Assembly: GCA_030431355.1 (NCBI GenBank)
Contig: JAUIJG010000090.1
Coordinates: 1-14,622 of the forward strand
DNA from: a bacterium
GTDB taxonomy: Bacteria; Cyanobacteriota; Vampirovibrionia; Obscuribacterales; Obscuribacteraceae
DNA: 14,622 nt
Direction: 5' to 3'
The notes beneath the pieces are model-generated. The model was given only the letters and a program-made list of their open reading frames with translations. It was not told the origin of the DNA and did not search any database. The position numbers were made by a program, and so were the translations under genes. Every line of letters begins with the position of its first letter. The first letter of the stretch is position 1. Shown here piece by piece: positions 1 to 5,669 of the stretch.

Positions 1-1
1 A

Positions 2-238
2 AGAGCCCGCCGTCGGGTCAAAGAGTTGAATGCCATGGGAGAGAGTGCCACCCTGGAGGAGATTCATCGCTCCATAGTGGAACGTGACGAAAGGGATTCA
101 ACCAGGGAAACTGCTCCTTTAGTAAAAGCCGAAGATGCCATCGAAGTTAATACCGATGGCATGACCATTGAGCAAGTGGTTGCTGAATTGAGTGCTCTGT
201 GCAAGAGAGTAACGCAACAGAAAGGGAGCCGGAACTGA
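2..238 (+). CDS. cmk: Cytidylate kinase, C-terminal part (gene cut by window edge)
   Basis: The reading frame is open to the left edge, so only about the last 78 residues are present. The segment shows the C-terminal signature of bacterial CMP kinase: a basic helix (RARRRVKEL), then an ERDERDSTRETAPL stretch, then KAEDAIEVNTDGMTIEQVV. In this family the RDxxDSxR segment lies in the LID/C-terminal region and contributes to nucleotide binding, and the DAIxIDTxGxxxEEV strand-helix closes the core. The enzyme phosphorylates CMP and dCMP with ATP in the cytoplasm, in pyrimidine salvage and dNTP supply. The TGA stop overlaps the ATG of the next gene by one base, which suggests co-transcription and coupling. 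A TTG at 26 opens a shorter frame but would cut into the conserved region, so it is not the start. The family call is confident; the rest of the gene is not visible. Confidence 0.87.
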   Translation, partial: RARRRVKELNAMGESATLEEIHRSIVERDERDSTRETAPLVKAEDAIEVNTDGMTIEQVVAELSALCKRVTQQKGSRN

Positions 239-1725
239 TGGCCGTAACTCTTATCGTCATTACTGTCTGGATTTTTTCTACCTGCTTACACGAGTTTGGA
301 CATGCTATAACCGCATACATGGCAGGAGACAAGACCGTTAAAGACAAGGGATACCTGACTCTCAATCCCATGGTCTACTTCAACTCCGTCACCACACTGA
401 TTATCCCTCTCTTTGTTCTTCTAATCGGCGGGATTCCGCTGCCAGGAGCGGCTGTGTACATTAATCACACGAAGATCAAAAGCAGAATTTGGTTGTCTCT
501 GGTCTCTTTCGCAGGTCCACTTTTCACCTTTCTTTTCCTTCTTTTCCTGGCTGTACTGATTAATGTTATCTCTGCTTCACCGGGGATTTTTCCCGATCGC
601 CAGACTTTTAGTATCGTATATAGTTCTATAGCTTTCCTTATCTATCTCCATATTTTCGTTTTGATTTTGAATCTGCTTCCCCTCCCTCCCCTGGACGGCT
701 TTGGAATAATAGAACCCTGGCTACCGAAAGCGGTTCAGAGAAAAGCCAGAGAGCTATCAAATCTGGGATTCGCTCTCCTTTTCGTGTTGTTCTTTATGGT
801 GGATGAATTTGCTCGATTCATGAGTCAAGTATCCGCCCTGGGAACTGTTCTATTAGGTACAAACCTTAAGGGCGTCTCCGCTGGTGCCACCGCATTTGAA
901 GACAGTTCAAAATTCCTGGTCATCTTTCTCATCGGCGCCTGGATAATAAAAGGCAGATTTGAAGCCCCTTCCGTTAAAGGTGACAACGAGCTGAAACGCC
1001 AGAACTATGAAGAGGCGATCAAGCATTATCTGGAAGCCCGGGAGAAGAATCCCGAGGACACTCGCCTGGATCTGGCCATAGCCACTTGCTATTTAAGCCT
1101 TGGGAAAGCAGACCAAAGCCATAAATACTTAGACCACGCCCTGGAAAAAGATCCCAAAGACAGCAAAGCCATCGGTCTTAAAGCTGCGGTATTATCCGAA
1201 GAAGGACGCTACCAAGAAGCAAGCACACTGCTAGAAACCCTGGAAGAGGGAGAGGAAGAAAGCATGGCTTTCCCTTTCGTGGTAAAAGCCAGCGCCGATT
1301 TAGAAACAGGAAATTTTGAAGCTGCTCTAGTCGCTTCGGACAAAGCGCTAGAAATTGAGCCGAGAAATCACGGCGCCCTGCAGGTTAAAGCCATGGCTCT
1401 GACAGAGATGGAGCGCTATGAAGAAGCACTTGTGGCCTTCAACTCTATGGCCCGGACAAAAGAAGGATTCAATACAGCTTGTTTGCTCAAAGGTGTGCTT
1501 CTAATTAGCCTGGACCGAAAAGAGGAAGGCTTCTCAGAGATCAAAAAGATGTTGTCCACAAACGAAGAAGATCGGCCCGACGACATTCGCAACCTCAAAA
1601 AGATTTTCATGGAGAGAGCCGTGGAGCTCAATCAAAAAGGCAAAGTCGAAGAAGCAGAGCGGCTAAAAGAGGCCGCGAAAGAGCTGAGTCAGACAAATCC
1701 TTTTAAAAACGCTGATCAAAAATAG
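238..1725 (+). CDS. Site-2-protease-like (M50) membrane metalloprotease with C-terminal TPR domain
   Basis: The protein has 495 aa. The N-terminal half is a polytopic membrane domain with the zinc motif HEFGH at residues 18-22 in the first helix and an LDG motif (NLLPLPPLDGF, Asp153) that supplies the third metal ligand, as in the SpoIVFB/S2P-like M50 family. Helices are also visible near 53-68, 85-112, 124-150, 175-190 and 225-239. From about 246 to 410 the sequence is helical TPR repeats (for example NYEEAIKHYLEAREKNPED and NFEAALVASDKALEIEPRN). Such enzymes cleave transmembrane substrates within the bilayer, and the TPR part probably recruits a partner or substrate (inference). The AGPLFTF segment lacks the Asn often found after AGP in S2P relatives. 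A GTG at 199 gives 13 more residues, but ATG 238 fits better: it has GGGAG at 224-228, sits at the cmk stop, and places the helix at the N-terminus. Its substrate is unknown. Confidence 0.85.
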   Translation: MAVTLIVITVWIFSTCLHEFGHAITAYMAGDKTVKDKGYLTLNPMVYFNSVTTLIIPLFVLLIGGIPLPGAAVYINHTKIKSRIWLSLVSFAGPLFTFLFLLFLAVLINVISASPGIFPDRQTFSIVYSSIAFLIYLHIFVLILNLLPLPPLDGFGIIEPWLPKAVQRKARELSNLGFALLFVLFFMVDEFARFMSQVSALGTVLLGTNLKGVSAGATAFEDSSKFLVIFLIGAWIIKGRFEAPSVKGDNELKRQNYEEAIKHYLEAREKNPEDTRLDLAIATCYLSLGKADQSHKYLDHALEKDPKDSKAIGLKAAVLSEEGRYQEASTLLETLEEGEEESMAFPFVVKASADLETGNFEAALVASDKALEIEPRNHGALQVKAMALTEMERYEEALVAFNSMARTKEGFNTACLLKGVLLISLDRKEEGFSEIKKMLSTNEEDRPDDIRNLKKIFMERAVELNQKGKVEEAERLKEAAKELSQTNPFKNADQK

Positions 1726-1780
1726 AGCATAGCGCGAAGTTATAACGCCACTACGAAGAAGAACAAAGCGGGAGAAAATA

Positions 1781-2494
1781 GTGTTTAGGAAATTGCGATT
1801 GGGTTCGATACCGGCACTGATGATGATGGCAGCTTTAGTGGGATGTACCCCGGCAACCCAGGGCTACACACCGCCTGCCCAGGGTTCAAAAATCGACAAT
1901 TCTGTTATAAAAACAGCTGAGACTAAATTGCTAAAGAGCAGCGAGGCCGAGAGGGATCAATTCATTGCGAAAGTGAAAAAACAGCCGGAGAAGTATCCAC
2001 CGGTTGTCTTTTACCTGATGTCCCGGGCACTCTTTGAAAAAGGCGAAAAGGACGATGCCGCATTCTGGTTCTACGCCGGTCAGCTGAGAGCACGGACAGA
2101 CGCCAACATATGTGCGGACAAATCCGCCCGCCAGGCAGTATCTGTACTGAACATGACTTTCGGCGGTCCAATAAACGAATATTCTTTCAAAGACAAGAGT
2201 AAATTGGAAAAGACCGTCAAAGAAGTAATAGCCTGGGATGAGAAGACACCCCACCACTATGATCAGAGATGGATTAATCCCCACGGAATGGAAAGCTTCA
2301 AATCTGCGGACGCACGTGGTCCTGAAAGTTTGCCCCAGAAAGACTGGGATGAAATCCGGGCGAAGACCCGGAAAAGCTATCTCGATAGTTTCAATAAAGT
2401 GATGAATGTACTGAATTCCAAGGGCGCTTCGGAACCAGTTCTTTTAGACAAATCAGAGAAGTCGGTTAGCACGAAGGTTGAAGAAAAGGACTGA
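1781..2494 (+). CDS. Conserved lipoprotein of unknown function
   Basis: The protein has 237 aa. It starts at GTG, with GGAG at 1771-1774 and a 6-nt spacer. The N-terminus is a lipoprotein signal: basic residues (FRKLRLG), a hydrophobic core (ALMMMAALV) and the lipobox LVGC with the lipidated Cys at residue 22. A Pro/Gly/Thr linker follows. The middle part (about 65-115) is helical and TPR/Sel1-like in feel (VVFYLMSRALFEKGEKDDAAFWFYAGQ). A second block carries WDEKTPHHYDQRWINPHGME, which is rich in His, Trp and Asp and looks like the most constrained part of the protein. I do not recognise a named family and assign no function. It should be membrane-anchored, facing the periplasm or cell surface. 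It lies 55 bp after the M50 gene on the same strand and may share its transcript. Confidence 0.8.
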   Translation: MFRKLRLGSIPALMMMAALVGCTPATQGYTPPAQGSKIDNSVIKTAETKLLKSSEAERDQFIAKVKKQPEKYPPVVFYLMSRALFEKGEKDDAAFWFYAGQLRARTDANICADKSARQAVSVLNMTFGGPINEYSFKDKSKLEKTVKEVIAWDEKTPHHYDQRWINPHGMESFKSADARGPESLPQKDWDEIRAKTRKSYLDSFNKVMNVLNSKGASEPVLLDKSEKSVSTKVEEKD

Positions 2495-2538
2495 GATACG
2501 AAAGAGAAGTAAGCAGGCGCCCCAGCTTTGCGGTAGTA

Positions 2539-2555
2539 TGGAAATAGGATTTCCA
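2539..2555. repeat. Short inverted repeat between lipoprotein and small membrane protein genes
   Basis: Arms TGGAAAT and ATTTCCA pair perfectly around a 3-nt AGG loop, inside the 116-bp spacer 2495-2610. No T-tract follows, so it does not read as an intrinsic terminator. It could be an RNA hairpin that shapes processing between the two genes, or it may be chance. Confidence 0.35.
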
Positions 2556-2610
2556 AATTCAGGCATACAAAAGATTTAGTGAATTCTACTGAAGGACTAG
2601 GACCCAAAAG

Positions 2611-3039
2611 ATGCGATTTCTAAAGGATCTGGATTTTTTACTAGCCAGCCTCAGAAGTAGATTTTCTGAGGCGACCAGACAGGAACAAGTTCGTACTGTA
2701 GAAACCATGTGCATCATGGTCACTACAGGAACTGCCACCCTTTTAATTTGTCTTCTCTATCCTTTTATTCCTGCGCTAATCAGATTGATTGCGGTGCCGG
2801 CAATTTTATTCGGGTCTTACGCTGTGGCTAGATTCGCGGTATCCCCAACTTTGCTGAACCAATTCAACTATTTAGACTCCTTTCCGAAGGAGACAAAGGA
2901 GGCGCTATCGACCGGCACAACCCCATTTCCAAAATGGCTAAAGTGGCGGAATTTGCCCGGTACGAGCTTGACTATGTTTAGTCTATGCATTTGCGCTTGT
3001 CTCTTTTTGAGCGGTATTGCTTTCTGTCTTACGCGGTGA
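2611..3039 (+). CDS. Small membrane protein of unknown function
   Basis: The protein has 142 aa. It starts at ATG with AGGA at 2599-2602 and an 8-nt spacer. Three hydrophobic helices are visible: about residues 33-54 (CIMVTTGTATLLICLLYPFI), 56-76 (ALIRLIAVPAILFGSYAVARF) and 118-140 (SLTMFSLCICACLFLSGIAFC). The first 30 residues are charged and amphipathic (DLDFLLASLRSRFSEATRQEQ). A hydrophilic loop of about 40 residues separates helices 2 and 3. No catalytic motif or known domain is recognised. It follows the lipoprotein on the same strand after 116 bp and may be the last gene of the cmk-M50-lipoprotein cluster. The coding call rests on the start, the RBS and the coherent membrane topology. 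Confidence 0.68.
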   Translation: MRFLKDLDFLLASLRSRFSEATRQEQVRTVETMCIMVTTGTATLLICLLYPFIPALIRLIAVPAILFGSYAVARFAVSPTLLNQFNYLDSFPKETKEALSTGTTPFPKWLKWRNLPGTSLTMFSLCICACLFLSGIAFCLTR

Positions 3040-3414
3040 GCTGACATAAAGTTACTATTCGCTGGAAAAGCGCCTGTCACCTTGGTTAATTCAGCTGTTT
3101 AATATTTGCTTTCAAAATTTTTGAATTCTGAGTAGAGAAATCCTAAGCCAGGCAAAACCCTAACAGGGCAAGCATCCCACTACTGGAAAGAAAAACGCGC
3201 GTTTTTCTTTCCACCTTTGAGATTCTCTCGGGGTTGATTAATTTTGTCGGTTAATAGCCAAAACCGGCGCCAGAAGGCAGACAAAAATTTCACTCTTCCA
3301 AAAATAGCAGCCCGGCCACCCAAAACCTTCCACCACAAAAAGATTGAACCGGCTCATTATCAGAGAAAGATTCGAAAAGGGTATATTCTAGTGAGTTAAC
3401 AGGACAAATTCACC
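3040..3414. other. 375-bp non-coding spacer before the receptor kinase gene
   Basis: No convincing ORF is seen on either strand. The left part is AT-rich and holds a 15-bp inverted repeat at 3111-3125 (TTCAAAA-T-TTTTGAA). The centre holds the 30-bp palindrome annotated separately. The right part presumably carries the kinase promoter: TATATT at 3382-3387 is the only -10-like hexamer near the gene, but no good -35 sits at the right distance, so no promoter is called. A short AGGA lies at 3401-3404, 10 nt before the kinase ATG. Confidence 0.6.
3184..3213. repeat. Perfect 30-bp palindrome
   Basis: The arm TGGAAAGAAAAACGC (3184-3198) is followed directly by its exact reverse complement (3199-3213), with no spacer and no mismatch. 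As RNA it would fold into a 13-bp stem closed by a CGCG loop. There is no T-run after the stem, although T-rich stretches lie inside the arm. It could act as a weak or bidirectional terminator after the upstream cluster, as a dimeric protein-binding site, or as an RNA processing site. The symmetry itself is directly seen; the role is not known. Confidence 0.75.
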
Positions 3415-5667
3415 ATGGAAGGTAATTGCAAAAAATGCGGCTCACCCAGGAAGTCCAGTTCGGCTTCCCTGACCCAGTGGATTGTCCTTTGCCAGTGTGA
3501 CGAATTAGAGAATCAAAAACTAGAGCCGACTGGCTCCGAAATACCAGTCTGCCAAAAATGCGGCAAACCGGTTGAAGAAGGAAGAAAAGGTTCATTCACT
3601 CAATTCATTTTTCGCTCATCAATCTGTAGCTGCAAACAGAAAGAACTCAAACCTCTAGCCCCGGATGCGAACAACAATTCAATAGACACATATATCTCAA
3701 AACCTTTCATAGAAGAAGAGGACGATGAGATTGATGAGAATCTAGAATTAGATGCTTCAACTTTCCCCCTGGAGAGATATGTCCCGCAAAAATTAATAGG
3801 TAGAGGTGCAAGTGGCACGGTATATAAGGCCAGAGACAAACTACTCAACAAGAAAGTAGCGATTAAGATCCTGCACACCCTCAGTCCCGAAGAGTTTGTA
3901 GCCTTTCAAGATGAAGCGAAAGAGACCAGCAAACTGAATCACCCAAAGATAGTACAAGTTCTTGATTTTGGCGCCACCGAAGCAGGAACACCGTATATGG
4001 TATTAGACTTCTTCTCCGGAGTCAGTCTCGAAGAGATCATAAAGAGACAGGCCCCTTTAAACATGGCTTCAACCATCGGAATCGCGAAAGAAGTGGTGGA
4101 AGCGCTACGCTACTCCCACCATTCTGGAATTTTTCATAGGGACATAAAACCCTCAAATATTCTTGCCGACGGCAAAAACTTTATAGCAGATCAATCAACC
4201 GTTAAACTAATCGACTTTGGAATAGCAAAGTCAAAAAACAGGAAAGAAGCCAAGCAAGGGGAGCTGGAAGGGGAGCTGGAAGGAAAGTTGGAAGGAAAGT
4301 TGGAAGGGACGCTTTCCGGCACACCTGAATATATGAGCCCGGACATCTTCATGGGCTCTCCTTATACGGAAGCTTCGGAAGTCTACTCTGTTGGTTGCGT
4401 TATCTATGAAATGCTCACAGGCAAGAAAATCTTCCAGGCCGATACAGCCATGGACACACTCTTTCTACACGCGAATGAGCCAGTGCAGCCGGTTGACAGC
4501 CTCCAAGAGACTCCCCAGGGAAGACAACTGGAGTCAATTCTGATGAAATGCCTGGAGAAAGAGCCGGAAAAAAGATACGCGACCATGGATGAACTGCTTG
4601 ACGAACTTGACGAAATAGATCTCGTAGTCAAACAAGAGTCGGGCAGCTCTAACCAATATGTCAACATATTCAAACAAAAGGCAGAATACAAACTCTTCGG
4701 AATCGCGGCACTATTAGTGGTGTCTTGCCTGTTTGCAATCCAGTACTTCCAACAGCAAGACGAAAAACAGGTCAAAAAAGAACAAGCCCTTAAATCGACA
4801 GTCAGCAAACACCGCTCCCGGGAGCAAATGTTCACAGAGAGCTTTCGCATGCCCGAACTGGAAAAGCCGAATAGCGAACATTTCACCGAGACCGTCAATC
4901 ACTACAACTATCTCCCTCTGAAACACATAGTTTGCAGCACAAATATAAAAGCTTACAACTGGGACCTGCTCAAAGACAAAAGTCCCTTTTATCTGAGCTG
5001 TGATCTGGGTTCACAGATAGCTGACAGCGACCTGGAGAAATTGATAACGATCAAAAATTTCAAAGGTCTCAACGCTGGCAACGCATGCATTTCAGACAAG
5101 GGGCTGAAGACCCTATGCCAGAAGAAAGATCTCTTACTTCTTGCCATAGCCAATATTCCGACGGTATCACCGAAGGGCTTGAAAGAGGTGAACAATCTGC
5201 CTCATCTGCGGGTCCTGAGATTGCAAGGTTGCAACTTCGACGACAGCTGTCTTTCAGCCCTGGATAACCTGGCTGAATTGACTTCTTTCGCCGCAGATGA
5301 CAGCCCCGGGGTGACCGATTCCGGGATAGAGTCCCTGGTTAAAAAAGACTTTCATCCGATGGAGGTCTATCTAAACGGCACCTCAATAACCGACAGGTCC
5401 GTAGAGCTTCTCTCAAAAATTAATAGCATCAAAGCCCTGGGACTCAGAGGAACCAAGATAACAGACCGATCGGCAAAGTATATAGGTGAATCTAAAATCA
5501 TCCAGCTGGATATAGAGGGCACGGCAGTTTCAGATATCGGTCTGATACTGCTCGCCAAAAACAAAAATTTGTCTGGCATAAACACGGCAGGGTGCAGCAA
5601 TATTTCTCGGAACGGGCTGAAGCGCTTCCTGAGCACAACCGGTTGCAAGCAAATCATTCCTGACTAG
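3415..5667 (+). CDS. Receptor-like Ser/Thr protein kinase with N-terminal cysteine modules and C-terminal leucine-rich repeats
   Basis: The protein has 750 aa. Residues 5-28 and 46-73 form two similar modules (CxxC, a TQWIV/TQFIF segment, then CxC) that probably bind zinc. The Hanks-type kinase domain spans about 121-390: GRGASG loop (129-134), Lys151 in VAIKIL, HRDIKPSN with Asp243 and Asn248, DFG at 267-269, GTPEYMSPD at 302-310, and Arg in EKRYAT. All core catalytic residues are present. Asp replaces the usual Glu in the APE motif (310), and Glu322 replaces the usual Asp in DVYSxG. The activation loop carries four GxLE repeats (282-297). One membrane helix (about 427-445) puts the rest outside the cytoplasm. 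From about 540 to the end there are leucine-rich repeats of the LRR/AMN1-like type (LRVLRLQGCN, ALGLRGTKITD, LDIEGTAVSD). The likely role is signalling: extracytoplasmic LRR sensing coupled to phosphorylation of cytoplasmic Ser/Thr. Its ligand and targets are unknown. It is probably monocistronic and ends 2 bp before the convergent helicase stop. Confidence 0.92.
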   Translation: MEGNCKKCGSPRKSSSASLTQWIVLCQCDELENQKLEPTGSEIPVCQKCGKPVEEGRKGSFTQFIFRSSICSCKQKELKPLAPDANNNSIDTYISKPFIEEEDDEIDENLELDASTFPLERYVPQKLIGRGASGTVYKARDKLLNKKVAIKILHTLSPEEFVAFQDEAKETSKLNHPKIVQVLDFGATEAGTPYMVLDFFSGVSLEEIIKRQAPLNMASTIGIAKEVVEALRYSHHSGIFHRDIKPSNILADGKNFIADQSTVKLIDFGIAKSKNRKEAKQGELEGELEGKLEGKLEGTLSGTPEYMSPDIFMGSPYTEASEVYSVGCVIYEMLTGKKIFQADTAMDTLFLHANEPVQPVDSLQETPQGRQLESILMKCLEKEPEKRYATMDELLDELDEIDLVVKQESGSSNQYVNIFKQKAEYKLFGIAALLVVSCLFAIQYFQQQDEKQVKKEQALKSTVSKHRSREQMFTESFRMPELEKPNSEHFTETVNHYNYLPLKHIVCSTNIKAYNWDLLKDKSPFYLSCDLGSQIADSDLEKLITIKNFKGLNAGNACISDKGLKTLCQKKDLLLLAIANIPTVSPKGLKEVNNLPHLRVLRLQGCNFDDSCLSALDNLAELTSFAADDSPGVTDSGIESLVKKDFHPMEVYLNGTSITDRSVELLSKINSIKALGLRGTKITDRSAKYIGESKIIQLDIEGTAVSDIGLILLAKNKNLSGINTAGCSNISRNGLKRFLSTTGCKQIIPD
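4258..4305 (+). repeat. 12-bp in-frame tandem repeat (4 units) in the kinase activation loop
   Basis: Two copies of GGGGAGCTGGAA are followed by two copies of GGAAAGTTGGAA, in frame, encoding GELE-GELE-GKLE-GKLE (residues 282-297). The next codons (GGG ACG CTT) look like a degraded fifth unit. The array lies between DFG (267-269) and the GTPEYMSPD end of the activation segment. Because the unit is 12 bp, gain or loss of copies keeps the frame. Confidence 0.9.
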
Positions 5668-5669
5668 GG

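Noticed and set aside
1931..2284. Leftward ORFs opposite the lipoprotein gene
   Set aside because: Shadow frames; the forward frame has a GTG with RBS, a lipobox and coherent composition.
4404..4898. Leftward 164-codon ORF inside the receptor kinase gene
   Set aside because: Ser-rich shadow frame opposite an acidic coding region; no RBS, no domain, and the kinase frame is unambiguous.
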